Program-made: the position numbers and the translations under genes
Origin: Ignavibacteria bacterium
GTDB lineage: Bacteria; Bacteroidota; Ignavibacteria; Tepidaquicellales; Tepidaquicellaceae
Length of the DNA: 64,000 nucleotides
NCBI GenBank assembly: GCA_016929695.1
Contig: JAFGII010000051.1
Coordinates: forward strand, 62,001-126,000
Direction of reading: 5' to 3'
Notes under the pieces: generated by a model
What the model was told of the DNA's origin: nothing
Seen by the model: the letters and a program-made list of their open reading frames with translations, nothing else
Databases searched by the model: none
Shown: piece by piece, positions 45,875 through 54,909 of the stretch
How positions within the stretch are numbered: the first letter of the stretch is position 1
Layout: the number at the start of each line of letters is the position of its first letter

Positions 45875-46573
45875 ATGTATACAAGAAAAATTATTTTATC
45901 AATAGTTGTATTAATATTCATTACCGTTTTACACGGATGCGGCGAGGGAGACGAATCAGGTCAGAATCTCCAGACAGGTTCAACCGAGCAGTATGCAGAT
46001 AAAGAAAAGGAATTACAGGTAAGGGAAGAAATGCTGAATCAGAGGATAAAAGAACTCGACGAGCGGGAAAGAAATCTGAACCTCCGTGATTCAATTTTAA
46101 ATTCAAAATCAGTCGAAATGAATGTGGAGAATTTATCCGACTCCATTAAGTTAGCACAGGAAAAAAAGAAGTTAGAGGAAAAGAAAAAGAAGGCTGAAGA
46201 AAAAGAAAAGGAACTCAATATAAGGCTGGACAATCCGAAAGAGACAATCACAGATTACATACAATACATCCAGCGCGGAATAGAAGGCGGAAATTTTGAA
46301 GAAAATATGAAAAAAGCAAGCCAGCAATGGGAAAACAGAAGCGTTGAATCATTCAAGAGCAGTTATAAAGGAATTAAGAAATTTTCAGCAATAGAAGACC
46401 CTAAGGTTTTAAAACAGGAAGGCAAAACTGCTAAAGTAAAGGTTAAAATTAAGCAAGTAAGGGACGGAAAAGATGGTAAAGATACTGAAGAAACTATAAC
46501 TGTAACTTATAATCTTGTAGCCGATAAAAACGGCAAATGGAAAATAAAATCCAACATACTGGATAAAAATTAA
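45875..46573 (+). CDS. Lipoprotein with coiled coil and NTF2-like C-terminus
   Basis: A 232-residue lipoprotein: signal peptide with lipobox 'VLHGC' (Cys22), a heptad-like charged coiled coil at about residues 40-120 ('[20 protein letters not shown]', '[17 protein letters not shown]'), then a compact domain of about 110 residues. The C-terminal '[19 protein letters not shown]' and preceding strands resemble DUF4878/NTF2-like lipoproteins. No catalytic residues can be pointed out. It is 18 bases before sucD, so the two may share a transcript. Function unknown. Confidence 0.65.
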   Translation: MYTRKIILSIVVLIFITVLHGCGEGDESGQNLQTGSTEQYADKEKELQVREEMLNQRIKELDERERNLNLRDSILNSKSVEMNVENLSDSIKLAQEKKKLEEKKKKAEEKEKELNIRLDNPKETITDYIQYIQRGIEGGNFEENMKKASQQWENRSVESFKSSYKGIKKFSAIEDPKVLKQEGKTAKVKVKIKQVRDGKDGKDTEETITVTYNLVADKNGKWKIKSNILDKN

Positions 46574-46590
46574 ATTCAAACATAAATATT

Positions 46591-47577
46591 ATGAGCATAT
46601 TAGTAAACAAGAAATCCAAAGTTCTGATACAGGGAATTACAGGCACCGAAGGTACATTCCACACAACACAAATGCTTGAATACGGCACAAACGTTGTCGC
46701 CGGAGTAACACCGGGAAAAGGCGAAACAATGTTCCAGGACAAAATTCCGGTATTCAACACAGTTAAGGAAGCGGTTGAAAAATCAGGTGCAGACGTATCC
46801 GCAATATTTGTTCCTTCGGGATTTGCAGGTGATGCCGTAATAGAAGCTGCAGATGCCGGTATCAAAGTTATTGTCTGCATAACAGAAGGTATTCCGACAA
46901 ATGAAATGATACGTGCATATAATTATATCAAACTGCTGAACAACAGAGGAGAAGAAATTCATTTAATTGGTCCTAACAGTCCCGGAATAATTTCTCCTGA
47001 AGAATGTAAAGTGGGTATAATGCCGGGTTTCATTCACAAAAAAGGAAACGTAGGGGTAATTTCCAGAAGTGGAACATTGACATATGAAGCGGTTGACCAG
47101 TTGACAAAACTGGGAATCGGTCAGTCAACCTGTATCGGAATCGGAGGCGACCCAGTAATCGGAACAAGATTTATAGATGCGATTAAATTATTTAACGAAG
47201 ACAAGAATACTTATGCAATTTTAATGATAGGTGAAATCGGCGGGAATGCAGAAGAAGAGGCTGCATATTACATAAAAGAAAATGTAAAAAAACCCGTAGT
47301 CGGATTTATAGCGGGAAAAACAGCACCTCCCGGAAGAAGAATGGGTCATGCCGGTGCAATAATTTCAGGCGGAAAAGGAACAGCCGCCGAAAAAGTAACC
47401 GTAATGAAAGAATGCGGAATAATAGTAGCAGACTCTCCCGCTGACCTTGGAATTACGATGAAAGCCGCTCTCGAAAATATGAAATTAAAAACTAAATCCA
47501 GGAAAAAGAATAAGAAAAAAGATAAAAAATCCAAAAAGAAGGATAAGAAGAAAGATAAAAAATTCAGGAAAAAATAA
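46591..47577 (+). CDS. sucD: Succinate-CoA ligase, alpha subunit, with lysine-rich tail
   Basis: A 328-residue subunit of the TCA-cycle enzyme that makes succinate and ATP or GTP from succinyl-CoA. CoA-binding Rossmann domain at the N-terminus ('[19 protein letters not shown]'), phosphohistidine His253 in '[13 protein letters not shown]', and '[20 protein letters not shown]' as expected. The normal protein ends near residue 297; here 31 further residues follow, of which 20 are lysine ('[20 protein letters not shown]'). The tail is not part of the family. The beta subunit gene (sucC) is not next to it. A FolB gene begins 8 bases downstream. Confidence 0.92.
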   Translation: MSILVNKKSKVLIQGITGTEGTFHTTQMLEYGTNVVAGVTPGKGETMFQDKIPVFNTVKEAVEKSGADVSAIFVPSGFAGDAVIEAADAGIKVIVCITEGIPTNEMIRAYNYIKLLNNRGEEIHLIGPNSPGIISPEECKVGIMPGFIHKKGNVGVISRSGTLTYEAVDQLTKLGIGQSTCIGIGGDPVIGTRFIDAIKLFNEDKNTYAILMIGEIGGNAEEEAAYYIKENVKKPVVGFIAGKTAPPGRRMGHAGAIISGGKGTAAEKVTVMKECGIIVADSPADLGITMKAALENMKLKTKSRKKNKKKDKKSKKKDKKKDKKFRKK

Positions 47578-47585
47578 TATACTTC

Positions 47586-47942
47586 TTGACAAAAATCAGA
47601 ATCAATAATGCGAGGTTTTATGCTTTCCACGGCGACAACGAATATGAAAGACAATTCGGTAACCAGTTTGAGGTTGATATTGAAATGGACTGTGACCTTA
47701 AAGAACTCGATGAAACAGATAAACTGAGTAAAACCGTTGATTACCTCGCAGTTTATAATGTAGTAAAAGAAATCTTTCACAGGGAAAAGTTTTATTTACT
47801 GGAAACAATAAGTTCCAGAATCTGTCGTGCTGTCATTGACAAATTTACACCTGTACAGAAAGTGACGGTTAACGTCCGTAAACCAAATGCCCCGCTTGGT
47901 ATTATTGATTCAGTTGAAGTAACAAACGAACTTAAGCGCTAA
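47586..47942 (+). CDS. folB: Dihydroneopterin aldolase
   Basis: A 118-residue T-fold enzyme of folate synthesis that splits dihydroneopterin to 6-hydroxymethyl-dihydropterin. 'INNARFYAFHGDNEYERQFG' holds the pterin-binding region (usually FYGYHG), 'LSKTVDYLAVYNVVKEI' the Tyr and the helix, 'LLETISSRIC' the Glu that binds the pterin, and 'VNVRKPNAPLG' the catalytic Lys. Starts at TTG 47586; its stop overlaps the folK start by one base, giving the sequential pathway pair folB-folK. Confidence 0.9.
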   Translation: MTKIRINNARFYAFHGDNEYERQFGNQFEVDIEMDCDLKELDETDKLSKTVDYLAVYNVVKEIFHREKFYLLETISSRICRAVIDKFTPVQKVTVNVRKPNAPLGIIDSVEVTNELKR

Positions 47943-48427
47943 TGCACAGGGTCTTTCTCGGTCTCGGTTCCAATATAGGAAACAGACTTAATTACATTTC
48001 AAATGCCGTATCAGAAATTAAAAATAACGGCAAGAACAGTTTGATTAAATTATCTTCACTTTACGAAACTGAACCATGGGGCAAAAAACAACAGAATCTA
48101 TTCATAAATATTGTAATTGAAATTTCAACATCCCTTTCCCCCGATGAGCTGCTCTTGCTCATAAAAGATACAGAGAAAAAACTCGGGAGAGCCGTTCGAA
48201 GCAAATGGTCCGAAAGAGAAATTGATGTAGATATATTGTTTTATGATGACCTGGTAATTAAGAAAAAAGGGCTAGAAATTCCACACCCCGAAATTCAGAA
48301 TAGAAATTTCGTTTTGATTCCTTTAAATGAAATAGCCCCTGATTTTATCCACCCAATTCTGAAGAAAAAAATATCTGTTTTATTCTTACTCTCTCCTGAT
48401 AAATTGAAATGTAATAAGATTGGATGA
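47942..48427 (+). CDS. folK: 2-amino-4-hydroxy-6-hydroxymethyldihydropteridine pyrophosphokinase
   Basis: A 161-residue HPPK that adds pyrophosphate to the pterin made by FolB. 'FLGLGSNIGNRLNYI', 'SSLYETEPWGKKQQNLFIN', 'EKKLGRAVRSKWSEREIDVD' with 'IDVDILFYDD' and 'HPEIQNRNFVLIPLNEIAP' are the family blocks, including the two Asp that hold Mg. Read directly after folB. No dihydropteroate synthase gene is in the window. Confidence 0.93.
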   Translation: MHRVFLGLGSNIGNRLNYISNAVSEIKNNGKNSLIKLSSLYETEPWGKKQQNLFINIVIEISTSLSPDELLLLIKDTEKKLGRAVRSKWSEREIDVDILFYDDLVIKKKGLEIPHPEIQNRNFVLIPLNEIAPDFIHPILKKKISVLFLLSPDKLKCNKIG

Positions 48428-48518
48428 TATAAACTGAATATCCACTTTTGGAGAAGGCAGGGAGTGAATATTTCTATTGGACAACCGGTTGATTGAATTA
48501 ATTTCATATACACCAGAA

Positions 48519-48579
48519 ACTTGATGACTTTACAAACTTCACATACTTTATAAACCTTATACTTTTGTAAACTTGACTT
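48519..48579 (+). repeat. Nonamer array, ACTTTATAA type
   Basis: Units such as ACTTTACAA, ACTTCACAT and ACTTTATAA, mostly 9 bases apart, in the leader region of the deoxynucleoside kinase gene. Same type as 8054-8132. Confidence 0.5.
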
Positions 48580-48599
48580 CTTTTATTCTTTTTTATAAT
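48573..48599 (+). promoter_or_regulatory. Possible promoter of the deoxynucleoside kinase gene
   Basis: TTGACT (48573-48578) and TATAAT (48594-48599), spacing 15 bases. If used, transcription starts near 48606, after the ATG at 48598, which supports the later start 48640. Confidence 0.35.
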
Positions 48600-48639
48600 G
48601 TATAATAATGTTAATTTTAATTCAAAAGAATTTGTAATC

Positions 48640-49284
48640 ATGTATATAGCAATCGAAGGTGTAATTGGTGCAGGTAAAACATCACTTGCAAAGAAACTTG
48701 CGGAAAGACTTAATGCAAAACTTATTCTCGAAAGTTTTAAGGATAATCCTTTCCTTGATAAGTTCTATAAAAACAGGGACAGATATGCTTTTCATACGCA
48801 GATTCATTTTCTGCTGAGCAGGTATAAGCAACTGACAAAACTCCAGCAGGGCGACCTTTTTTACGAGAATATTGTGGCTGATTATATATTTGAAAAAGAT
48901 AAAATTTTTGCTTATCTGAATCTGAAAGACGATGAACTGGAATTATATGAAAAAATAGTATCAATTATAGAAAGGCAGATACATATTCCTGATTTAATTA
49001 TATACTTGCAGTCAACAGTTAAAAGATTAATGTCGAATATAAGACACAGGTCAAGAACTTTTGAGAAAGACATAGACGAAGATTACATAAAAAGTTTAAA
49101 TGAAGGATATAATTATTTCTTTTTCAGATTCCGATCCGCAAAAATTCTGATTGCCAACGTTGCGGATATTGATTTTGTTAATAATGACGAAGATTTTGAA
49201 AGTCTTGTATCACAGATTTTAAAAGAGGAACACCCGCAGCTTGAATATTTCAACCCGGGTGTAAGCAAAGTTGCGGGGAAATAA
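48640..49284 (+). CDS. Deoxynucleoside kinase (dGK/dCK family)
   Basis: 214 residues from ATG 48640; an upstream in-frame ATG at 48598 lies inside the likely promoter and adds residues unlike the family. 'MYIAIEGVIGAGKTSLAKKL' starts with the P-loop; 'DRYAFHTQIHFLLSRYKQL', 'LFYENIVADYIFEKDKIF' and 'LIIYLQSTVKRLMSNIRHR' (lid Arg) identify the dNK fold. It phosphorylates a deoxynucleoside (deoxyguanosine or deoxyadenosine most often in Bacteroidota) for nucleotide salvage. A small membrane protein gene begins 4 bases after the stop. Confidence 0.88.
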   Translation: MYIAIEGVIGAGKTSLAKKLAERLNAKLILESFKDNPFLDKFYKNRDRYAFHTQIHFLLSRYKQLTKLQQGDLFYENIVADYIFEKDKIFAYLNLKDDELELYEKIVSIIERQIHIPDLIIYLQSTVKRLMSNIRHRSRTFEKDIDEDYIKSLNEGYNYFFFRFRSAKILIANVADIDFVNNDEDFESLVSQILKEEHPQLEYFNPGVSKVAGK

Positions 49285-49288
49285 AATT

Positions 49289-49486
49289 ATGTCAAAATTT
49301 TTATTAGTACTCGGAGTAATATTTATAATTCTGGCTTATCTGTTTTTTAAATTCCTGTATCTTGTATTCAAAGTAAATAAAACAGGCAGGGATTTAAAAA
49401 GTAAACAGGATTTCAAACCCAAGAAAACAAAAACTACCATAGACAAATCCAAAGCAGTCGATGCGAAATATGAAGAAATAAAATAA
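49289..49486 (+). CDS. Small single-span membrane protein
   Basis: 65 residues from ATG 49289 (an earlier ATG at 49271 overlaps the kinase gene). One membrane segment at about residues 4-25 ('LLVLGVIFIILAYLFFKFLY') and a basic cytoplasmic tail ('KSKQDFKPKKTKTTIDKSK'). No family recognised. It lies between the deoxynucleoside kinase and a heptosyltransferase, 14 bases before the latter, so it is probably co-transcribed with them. Confidence 0.6.
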   Translation: MSKFLLVLGVIFIILAYLFFKFLYLVFKVNKTGRDLKSKQDFKPKKTKTTIDKSKAVDAKYEEIK

Positions 49487-49500
49487 TCAATATTTATAAT

Positions 49501-50592
49501 GTGTTAAACTATATATTAAAACCCTTACTGAGGAAATCACCTTTCGACCCAAAAAATGTTCCCGCCGAAAAAATTAAAAATATACTAATAGTAAAACAAC
49601 ATAACCAAATGGGTGATATGCTTTGCTCTCTACCGCTTTTTGCGGCTTTAAGGAACAGGTTCCCGGATTCACATATTACTCTAATCGCTTCAGAGGATAA
49701 TTTTAAAATTTTTAATACTCCTGAAAATAAATATTTTGACAGAATTATATTATTTGATAAATCATCACCGAAAACAATTTCAAATTTTATTAAAGAATTG
49801 AAGCGAAAGAAATACGAAATCGGAATAGTACCTTCAACTGTTTCTTTTTCCCATACATCGCATCTGATAAATTTCATATCGGGAGCAAAAGCGAGAGTAG
49901 GAGTAAGAAGTACGGATAAAAAATTCAACAAATATGAATACCTTCTGAATATAAAAGGTGATTTCAACTGGGATAAAAACTCTGTTCATCAGATATACAG
50001 AAATCTTGAAATCGGCGAGTTAATCGGATGCAAGATGACTTCAGAGCAACTTAATAAAGTAAAACTGGACTTATCAGTTGAAGAAAATCAGTTCGCTCAA
50101 GATTTTAAGTTAAATAATTTCAGCAATAATAATATTTCAATCGGGTTTCATCCCGGTGCAGGAAAACCCCTGAACAGGTGGAAAACAGAAAATTTTAATG
50201 AGTTAATAGAAAAACTTCATTCTAATCTCAATTCGAACATAATTATAACATCGGGTCCAATGGATACTGAAGTCATTAAACCTGTAAGAGAATATCTATC
50301 ACGAAAAAAAATCAATTACATTGTAACAGAGAACAATCCGCTTCGTATAGATGCTGCAATAATTTCGAAACTTGATCTATATATAACAAATGATACGGGT
50401 CCGATGCACATTGCAAATTATCTTCGCACACCACTGATAGCTTTATTCGGACCCACAAACGGTTATGAATGGGGACCTGTCTTTGAAAATCAGCAATACA
50501 TTCAGTCCCCAACGATAAATATAAACGATATATCCATAGACTTTGTTTATAACAAAGCAATATCAATTTTGAAAAAAACAAAAAAAATATGA
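49501..50592 (+). CDS. Family 9 glycosyltransferase (ADP-heptose:LPS heptosyltransferase)
   Basis: A 363-residue GT-B fold enzyme that adds heptose to the LPS inner core. 'ILIVKQHNQMGDMLCSLPLF' is the N-terminal acceptor part, and 'IGFHPGAGKPLNRWKTENF', 'ITSGPMDTEVI' and 'YITNDTGPMHIANYLRTPLI' are the ADP-heptose binding segments of WaaC/WaaF-like enzymes. Starts at GTG 49501. It uses the ADP-heptose made by the rfaE1-rfaE2 products of the same window. Its end overlaps the ppx gene by 4 bases. Confidence 0.88.
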   Translation: MLNYILKPLLRKSPFDPKNVPAEKIKNILIVKQHNQMGDMLCSLPLFAALRNRFPDSHITLIASEDNFKIFNTPENKYFDRIILFDKSSPKTISNFIKELKRKKYEIGIVPSTVSFSHTSHLINFISGAKARVGVRSTDKKFNKYEYLLNIKGDFNWDKNSVHQIYRNLEIGELIGCKMTSEQLNKVKLDLSVEENQFAQDFKLNNFSNNNISIGFHPGAGKPLNRWKTENFNELIEKLHSNLNSNIIITSGPMDTEVIKPVREYLSRKKINYIVTENNPLRIDAAIISKLDLYITNDTGPMHIANYLRTPLIALFGPTNGYEWGPVFENQQYIQSPTININDISIDFVYNKAISILKKTKKI

Positions 50593-52142
50593 ATAAAATT
50601 CTTGCCGCAATAGACATAGGTACAAACTCATTCCATTTAATTGTCGTAAAAACCGGCGACAAAGGTACATTTAAAATCATCACGAGGGAAAAAGAAGTAG
50701 TGAGACTTGGAAAAAGTTCAAGTGATATGAAATATATTTCGGTTGATGCAGTTCACAGGGCAATTAGCACTTTGAAGAGATTCAAATTAATATGCGATTC
50801 TTTCAATGCTGAAATACGGACAGTTGCAACCAGTGCGGTTAGAGAGGCTCTTAACGGAGAAGATTTTATTTCGGAAGTATTCTACAAGACAGGAATAAAA
50901 ATTGAAATCGTATCGGGATACGAGGAGGCAAGACTGATTTATATGGGTGTGTTGCAGGCATTACCCGTATTCAAGAAGAAAATACTGCTCATAGACATAG
51001 GAGGCGGAAGCACGGAAATGCTTATTGGTGAAAAGGGCGAAGTTATATATGCAAACAGTACGAAAATTGGAACAGTCAGACTAACCGAAAGATTTTTTCC
51101 GGATAAAAAGTTCACGCCCGATGCAATCGAAGAAGCAAAAATGTATACAAGGTCGGTACTGTTTCCTGTATTGAGAAGAATAAAAGAATACAGTTTTGAT
51201 ACAGTCGTTGGTTCTTCGGGAACAATATCAACAATAGGTTCGATGATTTATTTCCTGGAAAATCCTGATACCGGGAATGATTCTTACTTGAATAATTATG
51301 TTTACAACAAGGAGTCTTTATATCAGATTGTAAAAAAAATAACTCGCTACCTGAATGTAAATCAGATTGAAGAATTAAGAGGACTTGACTCTCAGAGAGC
51401 AGATATTATTACTGCCGGCGCGATAATTCTCGAACAGATATTTCTCGAACTCGATGTAAACAGGATAACTGTTTCGAACTATGCGTTAAGAGAAGGCATA
51501 ATTCTCGATACTATTGATAAAATATCGGGACATCGGAATCTCGGAGCAATTACAGATATTAGATATAAAAGTGTTCTGAGTCTTGCAGAACAATGCGATT
51601 TCGACAGGAAGCATTCCGAACAAACATTAAAATTATCAGTGAAAATATTTGATTTTTTACTAAAGTACTATCCCGACTTTGAATTATCAATAATTGACAA
51701 GGAATATCTTGAAGCAGCAAGTCTGCTGCACGATATCGGGCACAGCATATCGCACTCACAGCATCACCGCCATTCATATTACTTAATCTGCAACAGCGAC
51801 TTGCTAGGATTCAACAACGAAGAACTCGAAGTGATAGCAAATATTGCAAGGTATCACAGGAAATCCCACCCAAAACTGAAACACGATAATTTTGAGAAAC
51901 TTAATGCTATTAACAAAGATAAAGTACGTAAACTTTCGGGAATATTAAGAGTTTCAGACGGTCTGGACAGAGGTCACAGTTCTGCGGTTGCCGATATTGA
52001 AATGGAAAAAAGCGGGAATGAAATTAATTTATTTTTAAAATCAAACAACTCCGCAGATTTAACCCTTGAAATCTGGGGAGCAAATATGAGGAAAGAATTA
52101 TTTGAAGAGTCATTTAATTTAAAATTAAATATACTGGGATGA
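50589..52142 (+). CDS. ppx: Ppx/GppA phosphatase with HD domain
   Basis: A 517-residue exopolyphosphatase/guanosine pentaphosphatase. The ASKHA ATPase-like fold is seen at 'LAAIDIGTNSFHLIVVK', 'RTVATSAVREALNG', 'LLIDIGGGSTEMLIGEKG' and 'VVGSSGTISTIGSM'. The C-terminal part (from about 330) is an HD domain: 'EAASLLHDIGHSISHSQHHR' and 'YHRKSHPK'. It removes phosphate from polyphosphate or pppGpp. It sits between the heptosyltransferase and bshA with 4-base overlaps at both ends, so all three are coupled. Which substrate dominates cannot be read from sequence. Confidence 0.9.
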   Translation: MNKILAAIDIGTNSFHLIVVKTGDKGTFKIITREKEVVRLGKSSSDMKYISVDAVHRAISTLKRFKLICDSFNAEIRTVATSAVREALNGEDFISEVFYKTGIKIEIVSGYEEARLIYMGVLQALPVFKKKILLIDIGGGSTEMLIGEKGEVIYANSTKIGTVRLTERFFPDKKFTPDAIEEAKMYTRSVLFPVLRRIKEYSFDTVVGSSGTISTIGSMIYFLENPDTGNDSYLNNYVYNKESLYQIVKKITRYLNVNQIEELRGLDSQRADIITAGAIILEQIFLELDVNRITVSNYALREGIILDTIDKISGHRNLGAITDIRYKSVLSLAEQCDFDRKHSEQTLKLSVKIFDFLLKYYPDFELSIIDKEYLEAASLLHDIGHSISHSQHHRHSYYLICNSDLLGFNNEELEVIANIARYHRKSHPKLKHDNFEKLNAINKDKVRKLSGILRVSDGLDRGHSSAVADIEMEKSGNEINLFLKSNNSADLTLEIWGANMRKELFEESFNLKLNILG

Positions 52143-53281
52143 AAATAGCAATAGTATGTTATCCGACTTACGGCGGCAGCGGGGTTGTGGCAACGGAACT
52201 GGGAAAGTTTCTGGCACTCCGCGGTCATGAAGTTCATTTTGTATCTTATGCAATTCCGTCGAGACTATCGGTTTTTATTGATAATGTATTCTATCACGAA
52301 GTGGAAATGTACAATTATCCGTTGTTCGAATTTCCTCTTTATTCGATTGCACTCGCAAGTAAACTTGTAGAGGTTGTCAAATTCAACGAAATAGATTTAA
52401 TTCACGCTCATTATGCAATCCCTCACGCTACAAGTGCATATCTCTCACGTGAAATTATTAAATCAGAACTGGACTGCAAGAAAAATATAAAAGTAGTTAC
52501 TACTTTACACGGAACTGACATAACACTTGTTGGACTTGAGCCGTCTTTTCTGAACACAATGAAATTCAGTATAGAGCAATCAGATGGTGTTACAGCTGTA
52601 TCAAATTTTCTGAAAGATAAGACAAAATCTTCATATAATATAAGAAATGAAATTGAAGTTATACCGAATTTCATAGACACAAATAAATACAGCCGCTCCG
52701 AATCGGAGGAACTCAATAACGTTAAAAAACATATTGCGCCATCGGAGGAAAAAATCGTAACCCACACTTCAAACTTCAGACCTTTAAAGCGTGTTCAGGA
52801 CGTAATAAAGATATTCAAGGAGATAAAAAAGAAAGTCCCTTCAAAATTAATGTTAATCGGCGACGGACCCGAGAGAAGCGATTGTGAAAGATTGACCAGA
52901 GAACTCGGAATTTCTGATGATGTAAAATTTATGGGTAAACAGGATTCAATTCCCGACTTATTATCGATTTCTGATCTATTTTTGATACCTTCTCAGTCTG
53001 AAAGTTTCGGACTATCGGCACTTGAAGCAATGAGCTGTTCCGTTCCCGTAATCAGTTCAAGTATCGGAGGATTACCTGAACTGAACTTGCACGGCAATAC
53101 CGGATACATAGCGGAAATAGGAGATATAGACAGAATGGCAAAGTACAGTATAGAAATATTATCAGACGAAAAAAAATATAATATATTCAGCAGAAATGCA
53201 AGAAAACGTGCGACGCAGTTTGATTCGGATAAAATCATAATGCAGTATGAAAATTTTTACGGCAAAGTTCTGTGTGATTGA
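52139..53281 (+). CDS. bshA: N-acetyl-alpha-D-glucosaminyl L-malate synthase
   Basis: A 380-residue family 4 glycosyltransferase that joins GlcNAc to L-malate, the first step of bacillithiol synthesis. 'IVCYPTYGGSGVVATELGKF' and 'HFVSYAIPSRL' are specific to BshA; 'HAHYAIPHATSAYLSREI', 'TTLHGTDITLVG', and 'IPSQSESFGLSALEAMSCS' complete the GT4 pattern with the ExFGxxxxE nucleotide-sugar site. It ends 'KVLCD' with a TGA that belongs to an octamer array. bshB and bshC are not in the window. Confidence 0.88.
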   Translation: MKIAIVCYPTYGGSGVVATELGKFLALRGHEVHFVSYAIPSRLSVFIDNVFYHEVEMYNYPLFEFPLYSIALASKLVEVVKFNEIDLIHAHYAIPHATSAYLSREIIKSELDCKKNIKVVTTLHGTDITLVGLEPSFLNTMKFSIEQSDGVTAVSNFLKDKTKSSYNIRNEIEVIPNFIDTNKYSRSESEELNNVKKHIAPSEEKIVTHTSNFRPLKRVQDVIKIFKEIKKKVPSKLMLIGDGPERSDCERLTRELGISDDVKFMGKQDSIPDLLSISDLFLIPSQSESFGLSALEAMSCSVPVISSSIGGLPELNLHGNTGYIAEIGDIDRMAKYSIEILSDEKKYNIFSRNARKRATQFDSDKIIMQYENFYGKVLCD

Positions 53282-53330
53282 ATGATTGGATGATTGAATG
53301 ATTAGATGAATAAATGATTGAATGATTGAA
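53275..53330. repeat. Octamer array across the bshA stop
   Basis: Seven units in exact 8-base register (TGATTGAA, TGATTGGA, TGATTGAA, TGATTAGA, TGAATAAA, TGATTGAA, TGATTGAA). The first unit contributes the last residue and TGA stop of bshA. Confidence 0.85.
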
Positions 53331-53374
53331 TGTCAGGTTTATTGCACAAAGGATAATGTAAGCCCTAACATGCC

Positions 53375-53493
53375 TTCTCCCTACTGTCTCATGCCTCCTT
53401 ACTACTTACTACTGATTTCTGACTACTGATCTCTTTCCCCTGCCTACTGTCTCCTGACTTCTGTCTCCTGTCTCCCGACTCCTACCTCCTCTC
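53375..53493. repeat. Heptamer array of 17 units across the lptA-like stop
   Basis: 17 consecutive 7-base units in strict register (typical TACTGTC, TCCTGAC), degenerate in sequence but without a single insertion or deletion. The array overlaps the last three codons and stop of the minus-strand OstA-like gene. Same family, reverse orientation, at 20311-20359. Confidence 0.8.
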
Positions 53494-54906
53494 CGGTTTA
53501 TCCTCCCTCAGCAAAAATCCCGGCAGTTTTCTTTCAACCACATTTAATTTTTCTTCCGGCGCATATTCTCCTTTCGCGGCACCGGTTACTTTCACTCTGT
53601 AAACCTTCTGGTCTTCGTCAAAATATATCGTCATAAAATCACCGCTGATAATATTCATACCGTTCGCCTTATTATTGTCATAAGCATAGTAAATGCCGTT
53701 TGAGTTTGTATCCACCTCTACAATGCTTAACTTGTCATCGGCAAAATTCATCGTAATATTGTACCCCTTTATCTGGTCGAATCTGTCTTCAAAAAGCGAG
53801 TCGCTTTTCGAAATCAGAAATGAATATTGTGAATTCGGAATGTAACTGAGTTTTCTCGCGTAAACTTTATTTATTTTATTTTCTAATATTTCGGCATAAA
53901 TGGAATCCGCGGTCATCTGCATATCTTTCTGCCACACAACCGGTTCAATATTCAGAGTCACAACATCCTTTTCCTCTTCCCTTCCCGTGTAATAATACGC
54001 TATACCGCACTTTGAAAGGAAATCACCCCTGATAATATTAACGCTGTCCTTCGCTATGTAATATTCGGGTTTTTCCCTGTATGCTTCAAGTATATTGCTG
54101 TAAATGAATAATGTATCATTATCTTCGTCAACCTGAATCAGTCTTGCATTGCCCTTTATTAATGTGAATAATTTATCTTCATAATTTTCCAGATAATCCC
54201 CTGCAGCCGTTAAATCCGATTTATAATCTTTAATAAGGACATTACCTGATGCTATTGATTTTTTTTCGTTAGCATAATCCGTTAAAGTATCCGAAACAAT
54301 AACCGAAGAGTCCTTTTCAATACTGACCTTCTCTCTCGCATAAGATTTCCCCTGTTTCCTGTAATAATCCAGATATTCCGCTTTAATTACCGATGAATCC
54401 GTTTTTACAACTACATTTCCTTTGCAGAATGAATCCTCGGTATTTCTGAAATAGGTTAATTCCTTTGCCGTAATTCTGTATTCAGGATTTATTATAATGA
54501 CATCTCCTGTAAATACTGCCTTTGCTTCATTGAACATATATATACCATCGTCTGCTCTTAAAGTAGCATTCGGGTCTTTGAGAGTAACTCCTCCCTGACA
54601 TATTGCTTTACTGTCATTTCCGAAATAGGTTGCTCTGTCTGTAAAGAGTGAAATCGTATCCTGATATATTCTGACGTTGCCTCTTAAGACAACTCTGTTC
54701 TGGTCAATATATTGCGTAGCCGAATTGCAATAGACTGTAACTCTGCCGTGGACAAAATGAACATTTCCCGTTGCCTCCCTGATATTTTCCTCGCCTTCGG
54801 TTTTACCGGTCAACTGGTCGGCATTTTTCAGTTCGATTTTTTCCTGTCCGTACAGAAGCGGAGTAAATATAAAAATTAATAATATTTTTAAAAGTGCTGT
54901 CTTCAA
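53482..54906 (-). CDS. LPS-export protein of the OstA/LptA type
   Basis: A 474-residue exported protein with a signal peptide (residues 1-20). From about residue 30 on it is a long series of OstA-like repeats that form a beta-jellyroll groove for lipid A: 'TGNVHFVHGRVTVYCNSA', 'VVLRGNVRIYQDTISLFTDR', 'AICQGGVTLKDPNATLRADD', 'AVFTGDVIIINPEYRITAKE'. It is longer than E. coli LptA (about 185 residues) but of the type found in Bacteroidota. It ends 'PERR', encoded within a heptamer array. It follows lptC by 3 bases and carries LPS across the periplasm. Confidence 0.82.
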   Translation of the reverse strand: MKTALLKILLIFIFTPLLYGQEKIELKNADQLTGKTEGEENIREATGNVHFVHGRVTVYCNSATQYIDQNRVVLRGNVRIYQDTISLFTDRATYFGNDSKAICQGGVTLKDPNATLRADDGIYMFNEAKAVFTGDVIIINPEYRITAKELTYFRNTEDSFCKGNVVVKTDSSVIKAEYLDYYRKQGKSYAREKVSIEKDSSVIVSDTLTDYANEKKSIASGNVLIKDYKSDLTAAGDYLENYEDKLFTLIKGNARLIQVDEDNDTLFIYSNILEAYREKPEYYIAKDSVNIIRGDFLSKCGIAYYYTGREEEKDVVTLNIEPVVWQKDMQMTADSIYAEILENKINKVYARKLSYIPNSQYSFLISKSDSLFEDRFDQIKGYNITMNFADDKLSIVEVDTNSNGIYYAYDNNKANGMNIISGDFMTIYFDEDQKVYRVKVTGAAKGEYAPEEKLNVVERKLPGFLLREDKPERR

Positions 54907-54909
54907 ATT

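Noticed and set aside
48598-48639. Earlier start of the deoxynucleoside kinase
   Set aside because: The ATG lies in the -10 box of the likely promoter, and the added residues precede the normal family N-terminus.
53275-53493. CRISPR array
   Set aside because: Units are 7 or 8 bases, directly adjoining and without spacers; no cas genes are present.
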